A stretch of 64,000 nt of DNA from an uncultured Agathobacter sp. (lineage in GTDB: Bacteria; Bacillota; Clostridia; Lachnospirales; Lachnospiraceae). The stretch covers positions 1 through 64,000 of the forward strand of contig CAKRDT010000009.1 in assembly GCA_934316545.1 (NCBI GenBank), written 5' to 3'. A program made the position numbers and the translations under genes. This document shows, one piece after another, positions 17,903 to 26,957 of the stretch. Every line of letters begins with the position of its first letter. The stretch's first letter is position 1. The notes beneath the pieces were generated by a model. It made no database searches, was not told the origin of the DNA, and worked only from the letters and a program-made list of their open reading frames with translations.

Positions 17903-19129
17903 TCATACCGATATTCCTGCCAGATATCCGGTCGACCATGCAATCTGCAAATTATATCCTCCGGTCAAAGCATCAAGATCCAGAACCTCTCCGCAGAAAT
18001 ATAAATGTGACACTTTCTTTGATTCCATCGTAGATGGATTGACATCTTTTACTGAAACTCCACCTTTTGTGATGATTGCCTCATTCCATCCTCGAAGCCC
18101 TGTAATCGTCACCGGAAGTTTTTTTAACAGGTTTACCAAATGCTGACGTTCTTCCCGGGAAACCTCATTTACCTTCTTATCCGGATTGATTCCGCACAAT
18201 CGGATCATAACCGGAATCATCTTTGCCGGCATCAGTGATCCGATCACGTTCCTAAACTGTTTATTCATTGCTGCATCGAATTCACGCAAAATGCGTTTGT
18301 CCAATTGTTCCGCATCAAGTGCCGGTTTTAAATCTATGTACATTTCAAGCTCCTGCTCAAACTGCGATGCCTTGATGATTCCGCTTGCCGACAAAATCAA
18401 AGGTCCGCTTACACCGAAATGTGTAAAAAGCATTTCTCCGAAATCCTCATACAGCTTCTTTTTTCCATTATATATCGACACGGTTACATTGCGAAGCGAT
18501 AATCCCTGTAATTGTGTGACCCAATCTTCACGTGTTTCAAACGGGACAAGAGAAGGCGTACTTTTCACAAGCCTATGCCCGCTATCCTCCGCCATCCGGT
18601 ATCCGTCGCCGGTCGCACCGGTTGAAGGATACGAGATTCCTCCGGTCGCAACGATGACAGCATCCGCATCCATCACCTTTCCGTCGGAAAGTGCAATTCC
18701 ACAGACTGTGCCTTCTTTGATTAACAGATTTTGAGCTTTCGTGCGAAGGTGAACCTCTACATTTTGCTTTCTCAAAGCACGGCTCAAAGCAGCAATCACA
18801 TCCGAAGAGTGATCGGATACCGGGAAAACGCGGTTACCACGCTCCACCTTCGTATGCAACCCCTGATTTTCAAAAAAAGAAATCACCTGTTCATTGTCAA
18901 ACGTATAGAAAGCACTGTATAAAAACTTCCGATTGCTCATTACATTTGCAAACAGATTGTCCATATCCGATGCATTCGTAATATTGCAGCGTCCTTTTCC
19001 CGTAATAAAAAGCTTCTTTCCGAGCTTTTCATTCTGTTCCAGAAGCGTCACCGCATGTCCCTGACAGGAAGCGGCATAAGCCGCCATCATACCGGCAGGA
19101 CCTCCTCCGATTACAATCACTTTACTCAT
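17903..19129 (-). CDS. BaiN/HI0933-like FAD-dependent oxidoreductase
   Basis: A flavoprotein of the HI0933/YhiN family, 408 residues. The FAD-binding motif IGGGPAGMMAAYAA is at the N-terminus. The family marker FITGKGRCNITN comes near residue 43, and TGGISYPSTGATGDGYRM and GEVLDLDALTGGYNLQ complete the pattern. One family member, BaiN, acts on bile-acid intermediates in Clostridium scindens, but the family is widespread and most members have no known substrate, so no bile-acid role is claimed. Its start overlaps the end of the RpiR-type regulator (ATGA). Confidence 0.85.
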   Translation of the reverse strand: MSKVIVIGGGPAGMMAAYAASCQGHAVTLLEQNEKLGKKLFITGKGRCNITNASDMDNLFANVMSNRKFLYSAFYTFDNEQVISFFENQGLHTKVERGNRVFPVSDHSSDVIAALSRALRKQNVEVHLRTKAQNLLIKEGTVCGIALSDGKVMDADAVIVATGGISYPSTGATGDGYRMAEDSGHRLVKSTPSLVPFETREDWVTQLQGLSLRNVTVSIYNGKKKLYEDFGEMLFTHFGVSGPLILSASGIIKASQFEQELEMYIDLKPALDAEQLDKRILREFDAAMNKQFRNVIGSLMPAKMIPVMIRLCGINPDKKVNEVSREERQHLVNLLKKLPVTITGLRGWNEAIITKGGVSVKDVNPSTMESKKVSHLYFCGEVLDLDALTGGYNLQIAWSTGYLAGISV

Positions 19130-20052
19130 TCATCAACATCCTCTAATTTTGCATAATGCACCTTGATGGAATCGTCAATATAATTAATCTCGTCATTTTC
19201 GTATACCTGATATTCATTCCAGATATCCTCCAGCATCGTGAGTGTTCCTGCCACTTCTTTCTGCTTCTTCATGCACAGCGCAACAACAAGCGCATTGATC
19301 ACGCTCAGCGGTGCAACAAGCGAATCAACGATCGATGCCATATCACTGTCCGCGATCAGATTACAGGATGAATACAGGTTCATCGGCGAATGTACACTGT
19401 CTGTAATCGTAATCACCTTTGCGCTTCGATTATTTGCAAATTCCAACGCCTTTAGCGTTCGCATGGAATATCTCGGGAAACTGATACCCACGATCACATC
19501 GTCCTGCCCGATACGCACCATCTGTTCAAACAACTCGCTCGAACTGTTCGTCGTCAGAAGATGTACATTATCAAACATCAGTGTCAGGTAAAAAGCAAGA
19601 AAGCTTGCAAGCGGGGCACAGCTTCGAATTCCTACAATATAAATATTTTTTGCTTCAAGAATCGTTGATACTGCAAGTTCAAATGCATTATGATCAATCT
19701 TTTCCAGCGTTGTCTTAATCTTATCCGCATCGGACTGCAAAACCGTCTCAAGAATCTTAGACTGGCTGATTCTTCCATATGTAACTTCCATTCTCTGAAT
19801 CGAATTCAGCTTATTGCGCACCAGCTCTTCCAATGCCTTCTGAAATTCCGGATACCCCTTATATCCAAGATAGGTAGCAAAACGTACAACCGTAGATTCG
19901 CTGACGCCTACCGTCTCCCCCATTTTAGCCGCCGTAAGAAAAACGGCCTTGTCATAATTATCCGTAATATAGGTGGCAAGCAATTTCTGTCCCTTGCTCA
20001 TAGAACTGTAATGATTATTGATCCGGTTCAACAGATCATTGGTATTTGACAT
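19126..20052 (-). CDS. MurR/RpiR family transcriptional regulator
   Basis: An N-terminal HTH domain (about residues 1-75, containing GVSESTVVRFATYLGYKGY) and a C-terminal SIS sugar-phosphate-binding domain with NIYIVGIRSCAPLASFL near residue 130. Regulators of this family usually sense a phosphosugar. The flavoprotein gene overlaps its 3' end, which suggests co-transcription but not a target. The start at 20052 (MSNTNDLLNRIN) is chosen by domain boundary and an upstream GAGGAGAGGG; the frame extends to 20193 through repeat-family DNA, which is probably not translated. Confidence 0.88.
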   Translation of the reverse strand: MSNTNDLLNRINNHYSSMSKGQKLLATYITDNYDKAVFLTAAKMGETVGVSESTVVRFATYLGYKGYPEFQKALEELVRNKLNSIQRMEVTYGRISQSKILETVLQSDADKIKTTLEKIDHNAFELAVSTILEAKNIYIVGIRSCAPLASFLAFYLTLMFDNVHLLTTNSSSELFEQMVRIGQDDVIVGISFPRYSMRTLKALEFANNRSAKVITITDSVHSPMNLYSSCNLIADSDMASIVDSLVAPLSVINALVVALCMKKQKEVAGTLTMLEDIWNEYQVYENDEINYIDDSIKVHYAKLEDVDE

Positions 20053-20130
20053 AACCAAACCCTCTCCTCGCATGATTTTGACAAACGTCACTGCATTTGA
20101 TTGTAACACTTTGGCAGATAAATGCAAGTT

Positions 20131-20250
20131 AAAATAAAGTGTGCGCTCATTACACACTTCGCGCGCGAGCGGTATGCTCAGCATAACCTTCATCTCCGCG
20201 AGCTGCGCATCCCCGCGGAGCGTTTTGATTCATAGGAAGGAATTTCCTAT
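20131..20250. repeat. Intergenic repeat family, copy 1
   Basis: A roughly 120-base structured repeat, also found at 42306 and 52592. In order on the plus strand it holds a GTGTGCGC/ACACAC hairpin, a CGCGCGCG run, the palindrome TATGCTCAGCATA, a CTCCGCG/CGCGGAG hairpin, and a CATAGGAAGG..TTCCTAT hairpin. Here the last hairpin runs directly into the pyc terminator. It lies between that terminator and the RpiR-type gene. Confidence 0.85.
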
Positions 20251-20287
20251 AAAAAAAGTCCGCTGTCAATTTGACAGCGAACTTTTA
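20251..20287 (-). terminator. Terminator after pyruvate/oxaloacetate carboxyltransferase gene
   Basis: Stem AGTCCGCTGTCAA/TTGACAGCGAACT followed on the minus strand by seven T residues. It ends the decarboxylase operon. Confidence 0.85.
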
Positions 20288-20299
20288 TCACAAGGAATC

Positions 20300-21721
20300 C
20301 TAAACAGGATAAGCCCCGTTCTTTGTATCAGCAGCTTTCGCATCTACGCCGGTCTGCTGAGCCTCACGGTACTTAAAGAAATCAGTAGCAACCTGTGGGA
20401 ATAATGCATATGTTAATACATCTTCATCCTGTTGCTTATACTGCTTCATTTCCTCCTCGATCTTGCCAAGTTCCGGTTCAATCAGATCAGCCGGACGACA
20501 GGTAATTGCAGAAGCTTTCTCATCCGCAGTAAGAACCTTATCTACAACTTCCTGATTAAACGGCTTAACTGTCTGACCATACTTTCCTTCGAGGATTCCC
20601 TTGGTCTCCTGTGTAGCAACTTTATATCTCTCACCCATTAATACGTTAAATACGGCCTGCGTACCAACGATCTGGGACGATGGAGTAACAAGCGGTGGCT
20701 CACCAAGGTCTTTACGCACTCTTGGAACTTCCTTAAGAACTTCCTCATACTTATCCTCAGCGCCCTGCTCCTTGAGCTGAGAGATCATGTTGGATAACAT
20801 ACCACCCGGCACCTGATAACGTAATGTATTGATATTAACTCCGAGAACCTTCGGATTAAGAAGTCCGCTCTCAAGAGCCTCATCCCGCATCGGACGGAAG
20901 TAGTCAGCGATCTCAGAGAGAAGATTCTGATCCAGTCCTGTATCGTATGGAGTTCCTTTGAATGTTTCAACCATAACCTCGGTTGCCGGCTGGCTGGTAC
21001 CAAGTGCAAACGGTGACATTGCAGTATCAATGATATCACATCCTGCCTCAACACCCTTAAGGTAAGTCATAGAAGCGACACCGGAAGTATAATGAGTATG
21101 AAGTTCAATCGGAATATCAACCACTTCCTTTAATGCCTTAACCAGCTCATCAGCCTTGTATGGAACCAAAAGTCCGGCCATATCCTTGATACATAATGAG
21201 TTTGCACCCATATCTTCAACCTTTTTCGCCATATCTGTCCAATACTCTAAGGTATAAGCATCACCTAATGTGTAAGATAATGCAACCTGGGCATGTCCCT
21301 TCTCCTTATTTGCAGCAGTAACAGCTGTCTGAAGGTTACGAAGGTCATTTAAGCAATCAAAAATACGAATGATATCGATTCCGTTTGCAATCGACTTCTG
21401 AACGAAGTACTCTACAACATCATCCGCATACGGACGATATCCTAAGATATTCTGTCCACGGAACAACATCTGAAGCTTTGTATTTTTGAATCCATCTCTT
21501 AACTTGCGAAGACGATCCCATGGATCTTCCTTCAGGAAACGAAGAGATGCATCGAACGTAGCTCCACCCCAGCACTCTACTGCGTGGTAGCCAACCTTAT
21601 CCATCTTGTCAACGATCGGAAGCATCTGTTCCGTCGTCATACGTGTAGCAATCATAGACTGATGCGCATCACGTAAGATTGTCTCGGTAATTTTTACCGG
21701 CTTTGCCTTTATTTCTGACAT
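20300..21721 (-). CDS. Pyruvate/oxaloacetate carboxyltransferase (PycB/OadA type, no biotin domain)
   Basis: The carboxyltransferase of the pyruvate carboxylase/oxaloacetate decarboxylase family (5S type), moving a carboxyl group between oxaloacetate/pyruvate and biotin. Metal-site residues are visible in ETILRDAHQS near residue 14 and LHTHYTSG near residue 207, and the carbamylated lysine lies in SLCIKDMAGLL near residue 178. At 473 residues it has the TIM barrel and helical domain but lacks the C-terminal biotinyl domain, supplied by the separate BCCP gene nearby. It is last in the operon and ends at a terminator. Confidence 0.93.
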   Translation of the reverse strand: MSEIKAKPVKITETILRDAHQSMIATRMTTEQMLPIVDKMDKVGYHAVECWGGATFDASLRFLKEDPWDRLRKLRDGFKNTKLQMLFRGQNILGYRPYADDVVEYFVQKSIANGIDIIRIFDCLNDLRNLQTAVTAANKEKGHAQVALSYTLGDAYTLEYWTDMAKKVEDMGANSLCIKDMAGLLVPYKADELVKALKEVVDIPIELHTHYTSGVASMTYLKGVEAGCDIIDTAMSPFALGTSQPATEVMVETFKGTPYDTGLDQNLLSEIADYFRPMRDEALESGLLNPKVLGVNINTLRYQVPGGMLSNMISQLKEQGAEDKYEEVLKEVPRVRKDLGEPPLVTPSSQIVGTQAVFNVLMGERYKVATQETKGILEGKYGQTVKPFNQEVVDKVLTADEKASAITCRPADLIEPELGKIEEEMKQYKQQDEDVLTYALFPQVATDFFKYREAQQTGVDAKAADTKNGAYPV

Positions 21722-21746
21722 GATAATCCTCCTAAATCAATTCAAA

Positions 21747-22895
21747 CTAAATTCCAAAGATTGCCATAAAGCATCCTGCAGCTACTGCAGTACCGATAAC
21801 TCCGGCAACGTTTGGACCCATCGCATGCATGAGCAGGAAGTTGGTAGGATCTTCCTCTGCACCAACCTTCTGTGATACACGGGCTGCCATAGGAACCGCG
21901 GATACACCGGCGGAACCAATCAGAGGATTGATCTTGCCCTTTGTGATCCAGCAGAGTAACTTACCAAATAAAACTCCGGCAGCGGTACCAACCATAAATG
22001 CTACAAGACCTAATACAACGATCTTGAGGGTACTTACATTCAGGAATGCCTCAGCACTTGTTGTCGCTCCGACAGAAGTACCGAGTAAGATAACTACAAT
22101 GTACATAAGTGCGTTACTTGCAGTCTCCTGCAGCTGACGGACAACGCCAGACTCACGGAAGAGATTACCAAGCATCAGCATACCAACGAGTGGAGCTGTT
22201 GTCGGAAGAAGTACACAGACAACAACGGTAACAACGATTGGGAAAAGGATCTTCTCCAGCTTGCTGACCGGACGAAGGTTCTGCATCTTAATCGCACGCT
22301 CCTTCTTCGTTGTAAAAAGTTTCATAATAGGTGGCTGAATAATCGGAACTAATGCCATATAAGAATAAGCAGCCACAGCGATCGGTCCCATCAGACCGGT
22401 CTGTCCAAGCTTACCTGCAAGGAAGATGGAAGTCGGGCCATCCGCACCACCGATGATTGATACAGCAGCTGCAGCCTTGTCATTGAATCCGAGAAGGATT
22501 GCAAGGAAATATGCACTAAAGATACCAAACTGTGCGGCAGCTCCCATAAGGAAACTTACAGGGTTTGCAATAAGCGGACCAAAGTCTGTCATCGCACCTA
22601 CACCCATGAAGATCAATGATGGAAGAATCGACCACTCATCCAATGTGTAAAAGTAATAAAGTAAACCGCCCACACCGTTGCTTGTCTGTTCCGGGCTCGC
22701 GATAATATCCGGGTAAATATTTACCAGGAGCATACCAAATGCGATCGGTACCAACAGTAACGGCTCAAAGCCTTTCTTAATAGCAAGATACAGAAACAAC
22801 AATGCCACAGCGATCATGACATAATTGCCCCATGTCAGGTTGAAAAAGGCTGTCTGATGTAGGAGGTTCGTTAATGTTTCGCCTACATAACTCAC
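21747..22895 (-). CDS. Sodium ion-translocating decarboxylase beta subunit (OadB/MmdB type)
   Basis: A 382-residue integral membrane subunit that decarboxylates carboxybiotin and exports Na+. Conserved blocks include [19 protein letters not shown] near residue 104, [19 protein letters not shown] near residue 146, and the C-terminal [17 protein letters not shown]. The aspartate in GGADGPT is in the region tied to Na+ binding in OadB. The start codon is GTG, with GGAGG eight bases upstream. It lies between the BCCP and the 5S-type carboxyltransferase genes. Confidence 0.95.
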   Translation of the reverse strand: MSYVGETLTNLLHQTAFFNLTWGNYVMIAVALLFLYLAIKKGFEPLLLVPIAFGMLLVNIYPDIIASPEQTSNGVGGLLYYFYTLDEWSILPSLIFMGVGAMTDFGPLIANPVSFLMGAAAQFGIFSAYFLAILLGFNDKAAAAVSIIGGADGPTSIFLAGKLGQTGLMGPIAVAAYSYMALVPIIQPPIMKLFTTKKERAIKMQNLRPVSKLEKILFPIVVTVVVCVLLPTTAPLVGMLMLGNLFRESGVVRQLQETASNALMYIVVILLGTSVGATTSAEAFLNVSTLKIVVLGLVAFMVGTAAGVLFGKLLCWITKGKINPLIGSAGVSAVPMAARVSQKVGAEEDPTNFLLMHAMGPNVAGVIGTAVAAGCFMAIFGI

Positions 22896-22913
22896 AGTGA
22901 ATTCCTCCTTAGA

Positions 22914-23276
22914 CTAGTTTAAAGTTGCAAGTAATGCACCTGACTCAACAGCATCACCAACAGCTACATTAATGCTGGCAACTGTTCCGTCTTCCGGAGC
23001 AACAACAGGTGTCTCCATCTTCATGATCTCAAGAACAAGGATCTCGTCACCCTTCTTTACAGCATCTCCTACATTCTTTGTAAGCTTAAATACTTTTCCG
23101 GCAGCTCCTGCCTCAACCTTGATGCTTCCTGCGCCTGCAGCTGCAGCTGGCTTAGCAGCCGGTGCCGGTGCAGCAGATGCAGCACGCTTAGGTGCAGCAA
23201 CACTAGGTGTGCTTCCGGTTTCTTCTACTGTAACGTCATATACGTTACCATTAACTGTAATTGTATAATTCTTCAT
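22914..23276 (-). CDS. Biotin carboxyl carrier protein of the decarboxylase complex
   Basis: A 120-residue carrier with a short N-terminal beta segment, an Ala/Pro-rich flexible linker (about residues 25-48) and a C-terminal biotinyl domain. The biotinylated lysine is in LEIMKMETPVV, near residue 86. It carries CO2 between the carboxyltransferases and the membrane decarboxylase. An AGGAGG site precedes it. The linker resembles that of the 1.3S subunit of propionibacterial transcarboxylase and of MmdC. Confidence 0.95.
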   Translation of the reverse strand: MKNYTITVNGNVYDVTVEETGSTPSVAAPKRAASAAPAPAAKPAAAAGAGSIKVEAGAAGKVFKLTKNVGDAVKKGDEILVLEIMKMETPVVAPEDGTVASINVAVGDAVESGALLATLN

Positions 23277-23295
23277 GAATTCAATCCTCCTAAAA

Positions 23296-24075
23296 TTATC
23301 TTCTATTAATCGAACGTACTACAAAATCACTTGTAGAAGTTCCGGTACTTGCAGCAATTGCAGCTGCAATTACAGCAACAAGTTCCGTATCATCGGTAAG
23401 CTGCTGTTCTTCTCTTTGGGAGATCTGGGATACGATCTGATCCTGTGCCGGTGCAGCAGATGCAGCGTCCGCAGCCTTAGCAGCCTTCTTTTGCTCAAGA
23501 TACGGGAATATCTTGAAGCAGCTGATCAATAAGCTGATCAGAATCAGCACTGCAAATACAACCGACATGGAAATAACCGTATTTAAGGCTGCATTCTGCA
23601 GCTTATGTCCCAACGAATCAATCGGTTCAACCGTAAGACCGGTAATCTCCATTGAATAATAATCATAAACTACCTGGAAATCGACATCTTTCTTCTCGAA
23701 CTTCAGTGTGACATCACTGGTAAGTGTCTTTCCGGACTTTGCGACGGTAAAGGTATCGTCCTCCGTCTCAACATAATTTCCGAACTCATCCTCTACATCC
23801 ATCCATTTTCCGGATGCTTCAATCTGAGCATCAGTAATGCCGTAATTTGTCTTTAATGATTCAGCGATATCTTTATCCAAATGATCGACTGTCATATCAT
23901 TCTGCCGAAACAGTGCAGCCAGCTGCTGAACCATTGTAAGACTGGTACTGCTGTCATTCTGAAGATCTTCATAAGAACTTCCGTTATAATCCACGGTAGT
24001 CGGATCTGTTCCGCAGGCACCAAGCATAAGAATCATAAGAATCATGCTGAGTGTCAAAGCAATTTTCTTCTTCAT
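23296..24075 (-). CDS. OadG-like gamma subunit fused to an N-terminal lipoprotein domain
   Basis: The C-terminal quarter is OadG-like: one membrane helix (about residues 164-187), an Ala-rich linker, and the tail TDDTELVAVIAAAIAAS ending FVVRSINRR. OadG subunits normally number about 80-120 residues and help assemble the beta subunit. Here the protein has 259 residues because a signal peptide with lipobox MLGAC (Cys21) and a roughly 140-residue extracytoplasmic domain precede the helix. I do not recognise that domain with certainty; it resembles small alpha/beta lipoprotein folds. An AAAGGTG ribosome site precedes the ATG. Confidence 0.82.
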   Translation of the reverse strand: MKKKIALTLSMILMILMLGACGTDPTTVDYNGSSYEDLQNDSSTSLTMVQQLAALFRQNDMTVDHLDKDIAESLKTNYGITDAQIEASGKWMDVEDEFGNYVETEDDTFTVAKSGKTLTSDVTLKFEKKDVDFQVVYDYYSMEITGLTVEPIDSLGHKLQNAALNTVISMSVVFAVLILISLLISCFKIFPYLEQKKAAKAADAASAAPAQDQIVSQISQREEQQLTDDTELVAVIAAAIAASTGTSTSDFVVRSINRR

Positions 24076-24089
24076 AAAACTTCACCTTT

Positions 24090-25526
24090 CTACTTTGTAC
24101 CGTGTTTCTTTTCCGGCTCATTTACATATTTTGTATAGAGCATCTCAAATGCGGCTACAAGATACTTTCTGGAATCCGCCGGATCAATAATGCGATCTAC
24201 ATATCCTCTTGCCGCAGCAGCTGCAACAGAAGACTGAAGCTTCTCATAATCAGAAGCCTTCTCCTTAAGTTCCTCTGCTTTTGCTTCTGGGTAAAGAATC
24301 TTTGCAGCTAATGTAGAATCCATTGCTCCAACCTTGGCATCTGACCATGCATATACCATATCGGCGCCGATCGACTTAGAATTCATAAATACATATGGGC
24401 TGCCATATGCCTCGCCGGTAATCATATTAACCTTAGCACATGTAGCGTTTGCGAATGCATAGGTCATTCTCGCGAGTGCCTTTGCAAGGTTCTTTTCAGA
24501 ACACATACAGTTCTTAAATCCATTCACATTTGTAATGGAAAGAACAGGAATCGAAAATGCATCACAGAACTGAACAAACTCAGCAGCCTTATTGCATCCC
24601 TTAGCGGTCAGAGAAAGTTCGAATTCTTCTGTTTTCTTTCCTTCTTCATCATATACTTCGCTGCAGTTGGCAACAGCTCCGACTGTCATACCGTTCAATT
24701 TAAACAGACCGGTTACCATATTCTTCGCATAATCAGCCTTCGTCTCGAAAAATACATGATCATCAGAAATCTCAGATAACAGATATCTTGGATCACCCTT
24801 CATAGCTTCCATGCTCTCGCATGCACGGTTTAAATCATCCTCACATGTATCCGTATACACATCTCCGTCATTATTACCAGGAAGCATACATACAAGCTGG
24901 CGGATCTGAGCCATGATCTCATCTTCTGATCCGACAAAATCAACGCATCCACTGTTCTCACTCTGGAAGGCTGCGCTGGCTGTATCACATTTCTCTGCAC
25001 GGTTGCCTTCAATCGCATCCGGAGAATTTACAAACATGCGTCCCTTATTTCCCTCAATGAAAGTAAAATCGCAAAGCGCAGGGACAACGGAAAGTCCACC
25101 GCCACAATTGCCAAATACTCCACAGATCTGTGGAATCACACCGGAAGCGGCAACTTCCTTAGCGTATATTGTTCCAAAACCATCCAATGCATCAACAGAC
25201 TCCTGAAGACGAATTCCGCCGCAATCGATAAATCCGATTACCGGAGCCCCCATCTTCATTGCCATATCATACACAGAAGCGATCTTCTTTGCATGCATCT
25301 CTCCGATTGTTCCGTTTAACACGGAAGCATCCTGGCTATAGATAAATACCAGATTACCATCAATCAGACCATGACCAATGATAACACCATCGGAAGGAGC
25401 CTTTGCAGCAGTCAGATTAAAGTCTGTGCTACGCGCTGTTACGAGAGAACCAATTTCCATAAAGCTGTTCTCATCGACCAACTTAGCAATACGCTGCATT
25501 GCCAAGTTTTCATTGTTACTACTCAT
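24090..25526 (-). CDS. Acyl-CoA carboxyltransferase (MmdA/12S type)
   Basis: A biotin-dependent carboxyltransferase acting on an acyl-CoA, of the methylmalonyl-CoA decarboxylase alpha/propionyl-CoA carboxylase beta family. Crotonase-like halves are visible: GGIRLQESVDALDGFG and the oxyanion-hole region FGNCGGGLSVVPALCDF in the N-half, and INVNGF-like LSITNVNGFKNC with MITGEAYGSPYVFM in the C-half. At 478 residues it is somewhat shorter than typical members (about 510), and several motifs diverge. The acyl-CoA substrate cannot be read from the sequence. It is first in the five-gene operon, with GGAGGACATGAG before its ATG. Confidence 0.88.
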   Translation of the reverse strand: MSSNNENLAMQRIAKLVDENSFMEIGSLVTARSTDFNLTAAKAPSDGVIIGHGLIDGNLVFIYSQDASVLNGTIGEMHAKKIASVYDMAMKMGAPVIGFIDCGGIRLQESVDALDGFGTIYAKEVAASGVIPQICGVFGNCGGGLSVVPALCDFTFIEGNKGRMFVNSPDAIEGNRAEKCDTASAAFQSENSGCVDFVGSEDEIMAQIRQLVCMLPGNNDGDVYTDTCEDDLNRACESMEAMKGDPRYLLSEISDDHVFFETKADYAKNMVTGLFKLNGMTVGAVANCSEVYDEEGKKTEEFELSLTAKGCNKAAEFVQFCDAFSIPVLSITNVNGFKNCMCSEKNLAKALARMTYAFANATCAKVNMITGEAYGSPYVFMNSKSIGADMVYAWSDAKVGAMDSTLAAKILYPEAKAEELKEKASDYEKLQSSVAAAAARGYVDRIIDPADSRKYLVAAFEMLYTKYVNEPEKKHGTK

Positions 25527-25570
25527 CTCATGTCCTCCATCTATAAAAAATAAAAAATTCCGCTAGTGTG

Positions 25571-25599
25571 ATTGTATAACATTTCCATTCTCATTTCAA
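25571..25599 (-). promoter_or_regulatory. Predicted promoter of the decarboxylase operon
   Basis: On the minus strand TTGAAA, 17 bases, TACAAT, about 45 bases before the first gene's start. A good sigma-A consensus match; prediction only. Confidence 0.6.
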
Positions 25600-25652
25600 C
25601 AGTAATTGTTAAATTTTTCACTAATAAAATTGTACTTTTTCACACACTCTTT

Positions 25653-26906
25653 TCAGATTGTAATTTCTTTCCATAAAGCATGTAAAAAGGCAGTAAAATC
25701 CCATCGAAAAACATTCTTTCCCGCACAGATATCAAAAGCATAGATTTCCTGCCCTCCAATGGTATAGGAAACCCTTCCTAACGAATCTCCTTTCTTTAAA
25801 GGTGCTCTCACGATTTTCGAAAACGAACGTGTTATTTCCGCTTCATCCCAATCGGCTTTCAGAAATGTCATTGAACTTTCTTTTGCATCAATATACGTTT
25901 TGACATCGATTCTTTTTCCCCATTCATCCAGACTTTGTTTCTCATATGCATTACCGATTTCCAGCGGCGGAAGCTTCAAAGAAGCTTGATCACACCGGTA
26001 CAAATGATAATGGTCCAGCCCATACTGTAACAACACTCTGGCGTCTTTCCATTTATAATTCTTGTTATTCGGCCAGCCACATGCAAGCAGCGCAATACAA
26101 TATCTGCGCCCTCCTTCCTCCGCCGCAGCGACATAACAGTATCCCGCTTTACCGGTAAATCCCGTCTTACCTGTAACAACACAATCCATCATGTCCAAAA
26201 ACGCATTTTTATTTGATACCGAAAACGGCCTGCCATCAAGATTGGCAAACGAATAGTCACGGGTCTGTGTCAAGGCGACAAATTGCCCGCTTTGTGAGGA
26301 CTTCCATGTACAATAGCTCATAATCCTGCAAAGATCCGCTGCCGTTGTGTGATGTTCTCCTCCGGCATCTTCCCCGTCAAGACCATTTGGTGTCACAAAA
26401 TGAGTGTCCTTACACCCGATTTTTTCCGCCTTTTCATTCATGCGAAGCGCAAAAGCTTCTGCCGATCCCGCTACATGTTCTGCGATGGCATAAGCACAAT
26501 CGTTAAACGACTCAAGCATCAATCCATAGAGCAGATCTTTCAGATAAAACTGTTCCCCCTCCTGTATTCCGAGATGGACCTTAGGCTGTCCGGCAGCCTT
26601 CGCACTCACGGTCACGATTTCGTCCGTTTCACATTCCTCAAGGGCAAGAATGCATGTCATAATCTTCGTTGTACTAGCATTTGCAAGAGGAACGGTTTGT
26701 GCCTTTCCATACAGTAGCCGGTCACTAGCTCCATCGGTTAACGCACAGGATTTCGCATACAGTTGATTTTCCTGCAGCGACTTTCGTTCAACGGTGTTTC
26801 TCCGCGGATCTTGTTGTGTCTGCGCATAGGAACAGTTCGCACACATTCCAATCAGTTGTATTGCAGCCATGCACATGGCGATATACTTTAACAGTTTTCT
26901 CCTCAT
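25653..26906 (-). CDS. D-alanyl-D-alanine carboxypeptidase (PBP5/DacF family)
   Basis: A secreted low-molecular-mass penicillin-binding protein that trims the peptidoglycan stem pentapeptide. A signal peptide covers about residues 1-28. The active-site motifs are STTK (in NASTTKIMT, near residue 78), SFN (the SxN motif in ESFNDCAYAIAEH), and KTG (in VTGKTGFTGKAGY). A C-terminal beta-domain and a hydrophobic, amphipathic end follow, consistent with membrane attachment. The gene stands alone, upstream of the decarboxylase operon. Confidence 0.93.
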   Translation of the reverse strand: MRRKLLKYIAMCMAAIQLIGMCANCSYAQTQQDPRRNTVERKSLQENQLYAKSCALTDGASDRLLYGKAQTVPLANASTTKIMTCILALEECETDEIVTVSAKAAGQPKVHLGIQEGEQFYLKDLLYGLMLESFNDCAYAIAEHVAGSAEAFALRMNEKAEKIGCKDTHFVTPNGLDGEDAGGEHHTTAADLCRIMSYCTWKSSQSGQFVALTQTRDYSFANLDGRPFSVSNKNAFLDMMDCVVTGKTGFTGKAGYCYVAAAEEGGRRYCIALLACGWPNNKNYKWKDARVLLQYGLDHYHLYRCDQASLKLPPLEIGNAYEKQSLDEWGKRIDVKTYIDAKESSMTFLKADWDEAEITRSFSKIVRAPLKKGDSLGRVSYTIGGQEIYAFDICAGKNVFRWDFTAFLHALWKEITI

Positions 26907-26957
26907 AAAAAATAACCATACACATTATCTTCACATAATGTATATGATTATCTTATT

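Noticed and set aside
19960..20193. N-terminal extension of the RpiR-type regulator to 20193
   Set aside because: The extra residues come from the upstream gap and part of the intergenic repeat, and precede the conserved HTH domain without a suitable ribosome site.
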